A stretch of 64,000 bases of DNA from an uncultured Sulfolobales archaeon (GTDB lineage: Archaea > Thermoproteota > Thermoprotei_A > Sulfolobales > NBVN01), in NCBI GenBank assembly GCA_938073905.1, contig CALJEN010000009.1:82718-146717 (forward strand), in the 5' to 3' direction. Below the pieces are notes generated by a model. The model saw nothing but the letters and a program-made list of their open reading frames with translations. It ran no database searches and was not told the origin of the DNA. Shown here piece by piece: positions 17,281-25,124 of this stretch (position 1 is the first letter of the stretch; each line of letters opens with the position of its first letter). Made by a program: the position numbers and the translations under genes.

Positions 17281-17328
17281 TGATGCGTATGGAGCCCATG
17301 CCTAGCCCTCGAGCTTCACCACCCTCGG
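17263..17328. repeat. hairpin-bearing repeat, copy 2
   Basis: Bases 17270-17280 (GGGCTAAGCAT) pair with 17298-17308 (ATGCCTAGCCC) with one mismatch, around a 17-base loop. Flanking bases match copy 1 at 16075-16126. The loop is longer than in copy 1. Confidence 0.65.
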
Positions 17329-17522
17329 CCGCACCGGGCTTCCCGGGCTTGACCCCCTTCGGGGAAACCCATCGCTTCCTGCATCCCAAGGAACTCCCCA
17401 AGACGCCGCCCGCTCCCCTCGGGTCTCTGCCGTAGTACACGCATCTGGAGAGGCTCTCCTCGCTCTCAACCGGTACCTATCTACAGTATACCTATGTCTA
17501 AGCTGTCCCGTTCTGAGACCGT
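17329..17522. other. degenerate stretch, no gene
   Basis: Both strands show short peptide-like runs broken by stops. A minus-strand run (VYYGRDPRGAGG and following) has a transposase-tail flavour but cannot be assigned. Nothing else supported. Confidence 0.4.
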
Positions 17523-17985
17523 TTGCTACGGCACGACGCGAACCAGAGCTGGACCAACCCTGGCTTTGTCGCGGCCTCCACGACGAAGAGGGTCGACGAA
17601 GGAGTGCACTGCGCCACGCACCTGGTTATCGCCGACAAGTTCGAGGAGGTCGCGAGGAAGCACGATGGCGTCCTCCCGCTAGGGATAGGCACCGAGATCG
17701 AGGGAGTCCCCATGGAGGGCGCCTCCGTCATGACCCGGTCGACCTGGACGAATTCATAGAGACGGGCATCGCGGCTGAGAGAGTCCTCGACAAGCCCGTG
17801 CTGCCGATGCCTCCTGGGGAGACAGGGGAGAGGGTCAAGGGGATGAGGAATTCCGCGTCCTCGTGGAGATGGGCTGCCTTAGCCCGAGCTCGAGAGGCTA
17901 ATAAGGGAGGACGAGGTGGAGGTGCCGCTGCTGCTAACGGAGGACTTCGGGTACCGGGAGAGGGTCGCTAAGCCGGTTCGTAGGT
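17523..17985 (+). pseudogene. frameshifted remnant of an unidentified alpha/beta enzyme
   Basis: Coding sense continues on the plus strand through three frames: VHCATHLVIADKFEEVARKH and LGIGTEIEGVPMEG in frame one to about 17735, then PVDLDEFIETGIAAERVLDK and LPMPPGETGERVKG to about 17850, then FRVLVEMG and finally LERLIREDEVEVPLLLTEDF to about 17960. Together they look like one protein of at least 150 residues broken by three frameshifts. The family was not recognised. It follows the ABC-transporter remnant, so the two may come from one lost locus. Confidence 0.6.
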
Positions 17986-18044
17986 CATGCCTTCGTATAG
18001 TCTTTATCTAAAGTGTCCGACTTGGGAGCTGTCTCCGGATGAGG

Positions 18045-18602
18045 TCAGAGCCCCAGAACCGCCCTCACCAGTACGCTCGCCAGTGCGGCCAGGACCACGA
18101 GGATCGCGGCTTCCACTTTCATCGCGATCAGGAGAACCGAGATGAGAGCGAAGAGGGCCAGTGAGACGTAGTCGAGAGCTCCGCTCCTGAGCAGGATGCT
18201 CCCCGACAGCCTGAGCATCGCGTAGAGCAGTAGGGCTAGGACGGCAGCGTTCACGCCTCGGAGAGCCGCTCGCGTTACCCAGTGGTCCATGTACGACCTC
18301 AGGAGGACCGCGAGCCCCAGCGCCAGGGTGAAGTTCGGGGTCAGTAGCCCGAGGACGGCCACCACCGAGCCCGGAAGCCCTCTCAGAGCGTAGCCGATCT
18401 GCACAGCGGTGCTGACCAGCACGGGACCGGGAACGGTGTGGGCAGCGCCGAAGAGGCTCGTGAGCTGCTCTCCACTGAGCCACCCCCTCTCCTCCACCAG
18501 GACCTTGTAGTACACGGCTGGACCGCTGTAGAGGCCCCCGAACAGCATGAACCCCATCTTCAAGAAAGCAGAGAAGAGGTCCAGGTATGACGCAGCGCCC
18601 AC
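18045..18602 (-). CDS. single-domain chromate transporter (ChrA) family protein
   Basis: 185 residues with five to six hydrophobic helices and the ChrA signature FGGLYSGPAVYYKVLVEERGWLSGEQLTSLFGAAHTVPGPV near the N-terminus (quoted in pieces). ChrA proteins export chromate or possibly sulfate; archaea often carry two half-length genes that work together, but only one half is present here and the second is not in the adjacent decayed stretch. It may therefore be an orphan or a remnant of a broken pair, although its own frame is intact. The ATG is at 18602. The real substrate cannot be inferred. Confidence 0.82.
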   Translation of the reverse strand: MGAASYLDLFSAFLKMGFMLFGGLYSGPAVYYKVLVEERGWLSGEQLTSLFGAAHTVPGPVLVSTAVQIGYALRGLPGSVVAVLGLLTPNFTLALGLAVLLRSYMDHWVTRAALRGVNAAVLALLLYAMLRLSGSILLRSGALDYVSLALFALISVLLIAMKVEAAILVVLAALASVLVRAVLGL

Positions 18603-18695
18603 CGCTCCAACCCCTCAGCCTGAGCTAGGTCTGGGGCTTTTAAGCATTCCCCCGAGCTATCGGTGGGAAAGAGCTATCCCTCAAAAAGTACCTTC

Positions 18696-19292
18696 TCAGG
18701 GCGCGGGCCGGCTCTTCAGTTCCTTGATCGTATCGCCCAGGGCCACGTAGAGGAGTATACACGTGATAACGGCTAGTATGGGGAAGACTATGGAGAGCAG
18801 CACCAGGATCCCGGCGACCAGGTAGAGGGAGTTCCTGTAGGCGTCGTGCATCTTGAAGCTCAGCAGCGCGACACCTATGTGCCCCAGCAGCAGGAGTACC
18901 AGCCCGATAATGAAGAGCGGGATCCCTATCAACACTATCGATAGCACGGCGCCTACTAGGATCAGGATCAGCCCGCCCACATAGCCCACTCTGACAAGCG
19001 TGGACGCGGTACCGAACTCCGGTCTAGCGTGCGCCAGAGTCCTCACGCCCGGGACGAACCTGGTGTAGATGCCTATCAGCAATACCAGGTCTCCGAGGAT
19101 CACCAGCACGATGCTGACGAGGAGCGATAGTGGAAAGAGCCAAGGCATTCCGGGTCCCATTGCGGTGAAGAGGCCGAAGATGATTGCGACGAGCCCGATG
19201 CCCATGAGGATCCAGCCGACGAGCGCTATGAGAAGTCCCGATCTCATCTCCTCGAGGGCCGGGATGACCGCAGCCTCAGCCCCGGAGGACAT
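18696..19292 (-). CDS. DUF973-like membrane protein
   Basis: From the ATG at 19292 the product has about 198 residues with five hydrophobic segments: LLIALVGWILMGIGLVAIIF, FPLSLLVSIVLVILGDLVLL, GYVGGLILILVGAVLSIVLI, PLFIIGLVLLLLGHIGVALL and LVAGILVLLSIVFPILAVIT. The family (DUF973) is mainly crenarchaeal and uncharacterised. The open frame runs to 19403, but a TATA-like TTTATTAG at 19325-19333 lies within that extension and about 33 bp before 19292, so the shorter start is preferred. It is divergent from argS, whose promoter starts only 15 bp further on. Confidence 0.75.
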   Translation of the reverse strand: MSSGAEAAVIPALEEMRSGLLIALVGWILMGIGLVAIIFGLFTAMGPGMPWLFPLSLLVSIVLVILGDLVLLIGIYTRFVPGVRTLAHARPEFGTASTLVRVGYVGGLILILVGAVLSIVLIGIPLFIIGLVLLLLGHIGVALLSFKMHDAYRNSLYLVAGILVLLSIVFPILAVITCILLYVALGDTIKELKSRPAP

Positions 19293-19324
19293 CGTGTGTT
19301 CGCCTAGTAGAGAATGGCCTTCGG

Positions 19325-19355
19325 GACTAATAAACTTGACAGCCGGCTTTTTTAT
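19325..19355. promoter_or_regulatory. divergent promoter of DUF973 gene and argS
   Basis: Minus strand TTTATTAG (19325-19333) serves the gene at 19292; plus strand TTTTTTATG (19347-19355) lies about 25 bp before the TTG at 19376. Confidence 0.55.
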
Positions 19356-19375
19356 GCGTCCATAGCCGTTAGAGC

Positions 19376-21313
19376 TTGAGGCTCTCGAGAGTGTGTGACC
19401 CATATGCCGAGATCAGGGGGTGTGTCGCGGCTGCGGTAGCCGGGGCCGCCTCGGAGCTGGGGATCGGGCTAGACCCGAAGACCGTCCGCACCGCACTCCA
19501 GGAGCCTCCGAGGCTCGAGTTCGGCGACGTCGCTCTGCCCCTCCCCAGGGTCTCGAGGCAGGCAGCCGAGAGGTGCGCGGAGCTAGCACCGCTCGTCGAG
19601 AGCTTCGGGAGGGAGTGCGTGGAGAGGGTCCAGTGCGTCGGCAGCTACATGAACTTCTGGATCGGAAGCGGCTACCTGGTCGGGCTGCTGGCTAGGGCCC
19701 TCTCAGAGTGCGGGAGCTCCTACGGTATACCCAAGAAGGACAGACCGCTAAAGGTCGTGGTGGAGTTCGTTTCCGCGAACCCGATCCACCCACTCCACAT
19801 AGGCTCCGGCAGGAACGCGGTGCTCGGAGACTTCATCGCGAGGGCTCACGAGCTCATGGGGGACAGAGTCGAGAGGAGGTACTACGTGAACGACCTGGGG
19901 CTCCAGGTGGCCTACCTGGTCTACGGCTACTCCAAGCTCGGGAGGCCGAGGTGCCCTCCCCACATGAAGGACGACCACTTCCTGGGGCTACTCTACGCGG
20001 CCGTTTACACGGTTGTGGACGCAGCGATGCTGAGGAAGAGGCTGGAGACCGCTGGCGAGGCCGAGGCGCGGGAGCTCAGGAGAGACCTGGACTCCCTCCT
20101 CGCAGACCTCCTGAGAATCGGGGAGAGGGTTCCCGGCGTGGTCGACGAGCTGCTCAGGCTCGCCGAGGCGTCCGGCGACCTGGAGCGCGAGGTGAGGGAG
20201 GTGAGCAGGACCCTCGAGCTCGGAGGCCCGCCCCTCTCCGAGGTGCACAGAGAAGTGGTTGGCAGGGTAGTCTCCGGCATCCGCGAGACCCTCGAGAGGC
20301 TGGGCATACCGTTCGACAGTTGGGATTACGAGAGCGAGCTGGTGAAGTCGGGGCTCGTCGATGAGGTGTTGAGGAGGGCCCGCGAGTCCGAGTTCTTCAC
20401 CTACCACAGGGGCGCGCCGGCTCTGGACGTGGGGAAGCTCGCCGAGAGGCCCGAGCTCAGGGAGGCCCTAGCCGTGCCCAAGACCATGGAGGTCCCGCCG
20501 CTAGTCCTCGCGAGGTCTGACGGGACTACTCTCTACACGACCAGGGACATCGCCTACACTCTCAAGAAGTTCTCGGAGTCCGGGGCCGACCTATGCTACA
20601 ACGTGGTAGCCGTGGAGCAGACCCTACCCCAAGCCCAGCTCAGGCTGGCCCTCTACGCACTGGGTTACGAGCGGGAGGCCAAGTCCCTGATCCACTACGC
20701 GTACGAGATGGTCAACGTCAAGGGCTTAGCGATGAGCGGGAGGAGAGCTAGGTACGTGACCGTCGACGAGGTGCTGGACGCCCTGGTGACCAGAGCGCGT
20801 GAGCTGGCTGAGGAGCGCGGGGTCGAGCTGACGGAGGACGCTGCCCTGAGGATAGCGAGGTCCGCGCTGAAGTACGTCATGCTCTCGGTATCCCCGAGGA
20901 AGACCCTCGTGTTCGACCCAGACCAGGCCGTGGGGGTCAAGGCCGGTACGGCCACCTACCTCCAGTACACTCTCGCGAGGGCCAACGGCATCCTGAGCAG
21001 ATACGGGAGAGCGCCGGACTTCTCGAGAGCCGGGGCCGACGGGCTCTCGGGCAGGAGGAGGGAGCTGGCGCTGCTGATAGCCAGGTTCCCGGAGGTCTTC
21101 AGGAAGGTAGCGACCGAGCTGACCCCGGAGGACATGGTCTTCTACCTGAACAGGCTGGCCGAAGTGTTCAATCCGTGGTACGACTCCGATCCAGTCCTAG
21201 CGGAGCCGGATGAGCCACTGAGGAACCTCAAGCTGATGCTGGTCTACGGGGTCAAGACCTCTATCGAGAACGCCTTCAGGCTGCTGGGGCTAGACGTCGT
21301 CGAGAGGATATAG
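19376..21313 (+). CDS. argS: arginyl-tRNA synthetase (class I)
   Basis: 645 residues. The HIGH-type motif is PLHIGSG at about 139-145, preceded by VSANPIHP; the KMSKS counterpart is MSGRRARYVTVDEV. The N-terminal additional domain that binds the D-loop and the C-terminal DALR anticodon-binding domain (LYNxx-type helices ending TSIENAFRLLGLDVVERI) are both present. The enzyme charges tRNA-Arg with arginine. HIGSG instead of HIGH is known from crenarchaeal ArgS. The TTG start at 19376 is supported by the promoter about 25 bp upstream and implies a leaderless mRNA. Monocistronic; the next gene is convergent. Confidence 0.96.
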   Translation: MRLSRVCDPYAEIRGCVAAAVAGAASELGIGLDPKTVRTALQEPPRLEFGDVALPLPRVSRQAAERCAELAPLVESFGRECVERVQCVGSYMNFWIGSGYLVGLLARALSECGSSYGIPKKDRPLKVVVEFVSANPIHPLHIGSGRNAVLGDFIARAHELMGDRVERRYYVNDLGLQVAYLVYGYSKLGRPRCPPHMKDDHFLGLLYAAVYTVVDAAMLRKRLETAGEAEARELRRDLDSLLADLLRIGERVPGVVDELLRLAEASGDLEREVREVSRTLELGGPPLSEVHREVVGRVVSGIRETLERLGIPFDSWDYESELVKSGLVDEVLRRARESEFFTYHRGAPALDVGKLAERPELREALAVPKTMEVPPLVLARSDGTTLYTTRDIAYTLKKFSESGADLCYNVVAVEQTLPQAQLRLALYALGYEREAKSLIHYAYEMVNVKGLAMSGRRARYVTVDEVLDALVTRARELAEERGVELTEDAALRIARSALKYVMLSVSPRKTLVFDPDQAVGVKAGTATYLQYTLARANGILSRYGRAPDFSRAGADGLSGRRRELALLIARFPEVFRKVATELTPEDMVFYLNRLAEVFNPWYDSDPVLAEPDEPLRNLKLMLVYGVKTSIENAFRLLGLDVVERI

Positions 21314-21357
21314 AGCTGAGGTTCCCGCTCTCGGCTTGGATGGAACCGGCGCGGCAT

Positions 21358-22200
21358 CTACGCGCGGCGACCGCTCACGATCTCGACGGAGATCTTGTAC
21401 GGTAGCTCGTTGAGCAGGAGCCTGACCAGCTCCTCTAGGCAGTCGTCGACGTTCTTGGGGTTTACAGCCTCGGCCTCCACCCTCAGGACTACCTCGTCCT
21501 CCCTGACACCCAGCGGCCTCACCGAGATGTTGGCCTTGTCCACCAGTCTAGACCTCCTTATCGCGCTGTAGACCTTCTCGATGACCTCGTCTATGTTACC
21601 CCCGGGCTTGGCTACCCTCACCCTGAGCACCAGGGGGAGCCGCGACATCTTCACTATTACGGACCTTAGCAGGCGGCTGTAGGGTATGAAAACGGAGGTT
21701 CCGGGGTCAGCCTTCAGGACTACGTGGTTCCCCTCGACCAGGAGCACCCTCCCCTCGAACTCCTTGCCGTCAATGAGCACCCGGACGTACTCTCCGTCCC
21801 TCACCATAGACGTGAGGGCTACCACGAGGTACGCGAGGGAGTTCGATATGTACCCGATGACCGAGAAGAGAACCACGGCTACCACCGTGAGCACCACGGC
21901 TAGGGACACCGTCGGGACGAGGGGGTGCGGGACTACGGTCGAGAAGGCCGCCGGCAGGACTATCGCCGCCGTTAAGATCAGGACGACGAGCTTCACGGTC
22001 TCCTCGAACTTCCTGCTTATTATCCCCCTGAGCCTGAGGCGGGCTAGCGCTATCCTTGCGACATAGTAGGTGGCGTAGATTATGACTGCGGAGATCGCTA
22101 GGTAGAGAACGGGGGACCAGGCCTCCCAGGCCTCCTCTAGCAGCCCACCACCACCCCGGCTCCGGGTCGGGTTTGTTGCAAGCAAAATAAGTATCGGCAC
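21358..22200 (-). CDS. MscS-family mechanosensitive channel
   Basis: 280 residues: three N-terminal hydrophobic helices (LYLAISAVIIYATYYVARIA, LVVLILTAAIVLPAAFSTVV, LAVVLTVVAVVLFSVIGYISN), a pore-lining helix ending SLAYLVVALTSM, then the MscS beta domain (DGEYVRVLIDGKEFEGRVLLVE, VFIPYSRLL) and an alpha/beta C-terminal vestibule. The channel opens under membrane tension to release solutes on hypo-osmotic shock. The ATG at 22200 overlaps a TATA-like CTTATTTTGC (22181-22190), so the real start may be further in, close to the LLEEAWEAW segment. It follows the TrkA-like gene by 4 bp and is probably in one operon with it. Confidence 0.88.
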   Translation of the reverse strand: MPILILLATNPTRSRGGGGLLEEAWEAWSPVLYLAISAVIIYATYYVARIALARLRLRGIISRKFEETVKLVVLILTAAIVLPAAFSTVVPHPLVPTVSLAVVLTVVAVVLFSVIGYISNSLAYLVVALTSMVRDGEYVRVLIDGKEFEGRVLLVEGNHVVLKADPGTSVFIPYSRLLRSVIVKMSRLPLVLRVRVAKPGGNIDEVIEKVYSAIRRSRLVDKANISVRPLGVREDEVVLRVEAEAVNPKNVDDCLEELVRLLLNELPYKISVEIVSGRRA

Positions 22201-22204
22201 CGCG

Positions 22205-22843
22205 CTACGGTGCCAGAAGCTCCTCGAGCGCGCTCTTCTCGGCTATCAGCACGAGCACGTCTCCCTCCTTGATGACATACTCGTCCGGAGGCTCCCTGAG
22301 GGCTCCCTCCCTGTCCACCACCCTCAGGGCGGACACCCTGTACCTCTCTCTGAGGTCCGCCGCGGACGCGCCGACGAGATGGTTAACCACCCTCGTATCG
22401 ATGACCGCCACCGCGTGGTCTCCGGGGAGCTCGATGACCTCCGCACCGCGCAGGACCGAGGACGTGGCCCTCTCCACGACGTCTCCAGCGACCACCACGT
22501 TGGACGCCAGGCCGAGCCTCAGCAGCACCTCGGCCACCCTCCGGTTCCTCGAGACCACCAGGACCCTCGGTATGTTGACAACCTTGGCGTAGACGCTGAG
22601 AGCCACGTTGACCGACTCGTCTCTGTGGGCCAGTAGCAGGACGTCGGCCTTGGAGAAACCGAAGCTCTCCAGTTGGTCGAAGTCGAGGAGGTCTACGGCG
22701 GCCCCGGCTACGTCCAGTTCCGCCTCGAGCCTCTCGATTCCCTCCTTCACGTCGTCGAACACCACGACCTCGTGCCCCTGCTCGACGAGCCTACGCACGA
22801 GGTTCTGAGTGAAGTCCGCAACACCGACTACCGCTATCCTCAT
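22205..22843 (-). CDS. TrkA-type potassium channel/transport regulator (RCK_N plus RCK_C)
   Basis: 212 residues. The Rossmann half starts IAVVGVADFTQNLVRRLVEQGHEVVVFD, with VDLLDFDQLESFGFSKADVLLLA in place of the usual conserved aspartates. An RCK_C/TrkA_C domain follows (VSALRVVDREGALREPPDEYVIKEGDVLVLIA). Such subunits bind NAD(H) or ATP on the cytosolic side of Trk/Ktr or channel proteins. No Trk permease is next to it; instead the MscS gene follows directly, which suggests a joint osmotic-response pair or a regulator acting on that channel. The first glycine-rich loop is imperfect (GVADF rather than GxGxxG). TATA at about 22869-22880. Confidence 0.85.
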   Translation of the reverse strand: MRIAVVGVADFTQNLVRRLVEQGHEVVVFDDVKEGIERLEAELDVAGAAVDLLDFDQLESFGFSKADVLLLAHRDESVNVALSVYAKVVNIPRVLVVSRNRRVAEVLLRLGLASNVVVAGDVVERATSSVLRGAEVIELPGDHAVAVIDTRVVNHLVGASAADLRERYRVSALRVVDREGALREPPDEYVIKEGDVLVLIAEKSALEELLAP

Positions 22844-22990
22844 AGCTACCGCATAGTTGGTGTGGCGGCTTTATTTATCTCAACTCCTCTGCTCTCGACC
22901 TCCGTGAAACCCAGGCGCAGCCGGTGCCTCCACGCGCCTCGCCATCGACCCCGCGGATGGAGCCGGTCCGGTAAGTCGTGGCGGTTGCTG

Positions 22991-24064
22991 CTAGCCGGGG
23001 GGTCCGCTAGGCCTAGTGACGAACCACCTGCTCAACCCTGACTCGGGTCTTCTGAGTCCCTTGATAGCCTTGACGAGCCTCTCGAGGGCGCTGACGACCC
23101 TGTCCTCCGAGAACTCGTACTCTCCTATCAGCATCTCCTTGATCCTCTCGGTCTCGGGCTCTCTCCACTCCAGCACGTAGTCTCTAGTCACCGGGGGGTT
23201 CTTGAAGAGCTCCCTTATCGCCTCGGGTGGAACCGGGAACACGGCCCCCGGAAAGAGCCTCAGGACTCTCTCCAGGCTTCCGTGGGTCTTGACCAGCTGG
23301 TATGCCGTCTTGGGTCCGACGCCCCTAACCCCCTCCGGGTTGTAGTCCGTCCCGACGAGTATGGCTATGTCTATCAGCTGGTCCCTGGTTATCCCCAGGG
23401 ACTTCAGGAGGGAGTCCAGCTCTACGACCTCGGGCTTTATCTCGACGTAGACCTCCTTCTTCGGGAGCTTCCTCCTGCCGCTGATCGTGAGGTTCCTGAC
23501 GAGCCTCGGAGACCCGAAGAGGAGGGAGTCGTAGTCCTGGGACGCGACGGCCCAGGCATCTCCGCGGGCAGCCATGAAGGCCGCCTGGGCCTCCCCCTCC
23601 GACGGTGCCTGGACCCAGGGCACCCCCATGGCCTTCAGGAGCTCCTTGGAGGCCTCCACCATGTCGCTCGTGAGGTGGGCCGACATCTGCGCGTACCTTC
23701 TAGCCGCCTCGAGGTCTCCGGCGGAGACGGCCTCCTCGTATCTCCTCCTGGCCTCCTCCCTAACGCTCATCCTCTCCATGAGCTCTCTAGCCTTGAGCTC
23801 CGGAGGCTTCCCGTCGAACACGTACACGGGCTTCACTCCCGCCTCCAGGAGGTTTATCGTCCTGTAGAAGAGGCCGCTCAGGTGGCTCGTCACCCGCCCC
23901 CTGCTGTCCATGAGGGGGGTGCCGTCCGGCTGCCTGATCGCTGCCAGGAACTGGTAGAGAGCGTTGTAGGAGTCTACGGCGACGACCTTTCCCCTGAGCT
24001 CCCTCAGGTCGCTCACGGTTTTGACGCACTCTCCAGGGATGATGTCGCGTATGTTTACGCCCAA
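22991..24064 (-). CDS. fen: flap endonuclease 1
   Basis: 357 residues. XPG-N region with VAVDSYNALYQFLAAIRQPDG, VFDGKPPELK, and XPG-I region with APSEGEAQAA and ASQDYDSLLFGSPRLVRNL, then the helix-two-turn-helix DIAILVGTDYNPEGVRGVGPKTA. All seven acidic metal ligands of the family appear to be present. The enzyme removes 5' flaps during Okazaki-fragment maturation and base excision repair. The C-terminus ESGLSRWFVTRP is a plausible PCNA-interacting peptide, with Trp-Phe replacing the usual aromatic pair. The ATG at 24064 is preceded by a TATA-like box near 24095-24102 (TTAAATATC on the minus strand). Confidence 0.96.
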   Translation of the reverse strand: MGVNIRDIIPGECVKTVSDLRELRGKVVAVDSYNALYQFLAAIRQPDGTPLMDSRGRVTSHLSGLFYRTINLLEAGVKPVYVFDGKPPELKARELMERMSVREEARRRYEEAVSAGDLEAARRYAQMSAHLTSDMVEASKELLKAMGVPWVQAPSEGEAQAAFMAARGDAWAVASQDYDSLLFGSPRLVRNLTISGRRKLPKKEVYVEIKPEVVELDSLLKSLGITRDQLIDIAILVGTDYNPEGVRGVGPKTAYQLVKTHGSLERVLRLFPGAVFPVPPEAIRELFKNPPVTRDYVLEWREPETERIKEMLIGEYEFSEDRVVSALERLVKAIKGLRRPESGLSRWFVTRPSGPPG

Positions 24065-24175
24065 GCCCGCACCGTCAAGCTAGGAGTCCTACGAAGATAT
24101 TTAAGCGGTTAGTGAGAGCGCCGGAAGCTGCTGGCGATTTAACCTGGCCGGCGGACTTCACGCCGGGTGCGGAGG

Positions 24176-24328
24176 GTGGGAGGCTGGATCGTCAGGTGCA
24201 GGTCTTGCGGACTGGAGAGGGTGCTCAAGGTCGGTTACCACCTGGGCGGCCTCAAGCAGCTCTACCACTGGTGCCCCAACTGCAGGAGGAATACGTTCCA
24301 CGAGATAGTGAAGAGAGTAGCCCCGTAG
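24176..24328 (+). CDS. 50-residue zinc-ribbon protein
   Basis: A GTG-initiated frame (24176-24328) encodes a 50-residue protein with two paired cysteine knuckles: RCRSCGLERVL near residues 7-17 and HWCPNCRRNTFHE near 31-43, a classic CX2C-X21-CX2C zinc ribbon. The rest is basic (KVGYHLGGLKQLY). An ATTTAACC box at about 24135-24142 gives a transcript start close to the GTG. The frame competes with a longer but featureless plus-strand ORF at 24112-24399, which is rejected. Small archaeal zinc ribbons of this type often associate with the ribosome, RNA polymerase or DNA; the role here is unknown. Its stop is 33 bp from the 3' edge of the tRNA-Gln 5' half on the other strand. Confidence 0.7.
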   Translation: MGGWIVRCRSCGLERVLKVGYHLGGLKQLYHWCPNCRRNTFHEIVKRVAP

Positions 24329-24360
24329 GGATCTCGCGGCTCCCACGGGAGAGCGGGGGC

Positions 24361-24410
24361 GGTGGCCGAGGTCCAAAGCCCCGCATCCTTGGCCGCTAGA
24401 CGACCCGGCT
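24361..24410 (-). tRNA. 5' half of tRNA-Gln(UUG): split or truncated tRNA gene
   Basis: Minus strand from 24410: acceptor AGCCGGG, then TC, the D arm GTCTAGCGGCCAAGGAT (as in archaeal tRNA-Gln/Glu), anticodon stem CGGGG (24383-24379), loop CTTTGGA with anticodon TTG at 24376-24374, and CCTCG (24371-24367, one G-T pair). After a variable-like GCCACC there is no T arm and no CCCGGCT acceptor end; instead a G+C-rich hairpin follows. A TATA box (24437-24445) sits 30 bp upstream, exactly as at the intact tRNA genes here, so this half is likely transcribed. Either a trans-spliced split tRNA half, a tRNA with an unseen distant 3' exon, or a remnant. Confidence 0.65.
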
Positions 24411-24436
24411 GCCGGATAGGGCTGTGAGGTCCGAGG

Positions 24437-24445
24437 TAAATAAGC
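24437..24445 (-). promoter_or_regulatory. TATA box of the tRNA-Gln 5' half
   Basis: GCTTATTTA on the minus strand, centred about 30 bp before the mature 5' end at 24410; same spacing as at tRNA-Val, tRNA-Phe and tRNA-Leu in this window. Confidence 0.6.
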
Positions 24446-24597
24446 ATTCCACGACTTGAGGCGCGAAACCCCTCCGTGCGCGAGTAGCCCGAGCGTTCTC
24501 CGCTCCCCGCTCGAAGGTCGGCAGCCCACGGGCTGGCGAAGCTCAAGGGGGTTGGCGGCTTCTGAAGCCCCGAGCGGGCCGATGCTGTTGAGAGGAG

Positions 24598-24903
24598 GTG
24601 GAATGTTCGGGAGCCCGAAATAAAATGTCCAATAAAATGTTCTGCGGCGAAGACTGCGAGGGAGCGGAAGTGAGGTTGGAGCCGAGGAGGGTGGATAAGG
24701 TCATAAGGGAGGTGGAGGCCCTGTTAATGGACCTGGAGGCGCTGAGGGACGACCTGAGGTCGGCCATAGCGGAAAGTAGAGTATCGAGAGACGAGGAGGA
24801 ACTCAAAGCCTTGGAAAGCCTCTCGGTCAGTCTAGGGAGAGCGTACGATGCTCTGAGGGCTCTCTATACGCAGCTGAGCCTGTTGAGGATGAAGTACTCC
24901 TAG
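24598..24903 (+). CDS. small helical protein, unknown
   Basis: Up to 101 residues. The bulk is a charged two-helix protein (VDKVIREVEALLMDLEALRD ... KALESLSVSLGRAYDALRAL) that could form a helical hairpin. The start is uncertain: GTG 24598, ATG 24625 or 24640, or codons further in, because an AT-rich TATA-like AAATAAAATG occurs at 24618-24627. The N-terminal MFCGEDCEG contains two cysteines. A hairpin with poly-T just after the stop (24956-24973) supports a real transcription unit. No family recognised. Confidence 0.55.
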   Translation: MECSGARNKMSNKMFCGEDCEGAEVRLEPRRVDKVIREVEALLMDLEALRDDLRSAIAESRVSRDEEELKALESLSVSLGRAYDALRALYTQLSLLRMKYS

Positions 24904-24955
24904 CCGCAAGGTCGCAACCTCGGGAACCCCCGGGGTTCGGAAGGCGATACCACCC

Positions 24956-24973
24956 CCCGGTCACCGGGTTTTT
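24956..24973 (+). terminator. hairpin plus T-run terminator
   Basis: CCCGG (24956-24960) pairs with CCGGG (24964-24968) around TCA, followed directly by TTTTTA. It lies 53 bp after the small helical gene. Confidence 0.55.
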
Positions 24974-25124
24974 AGACTGGAGCCCGAGGGCTCTCGGAGC
25001 AGCGGACTGCCGCGTTGTACGGGTTCTAGCGAGGGGATCCGCGTCCTAGGCGGATCAAGCCTTTATAGCTGCTCCCAAAAGCCTCTCGCGGTGCCCGATC
25101 CTGGACTGCGCCTACTCTAAGGCC

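Noticed and set aside
24330..24360. T arm of tRNA-Gln after an internal intron
   Set aside because: No TTC-type T loop and no strand complementary to AGCCGGG was found on the minus strand down to 24064.
24112..24399. 95-codon plus-strand ORF
   Set aside because: Arg/Pro/Gly-rich with no domain; it covers the zinc ribbon in another frame and the tRNA-Gln half on the other strand.
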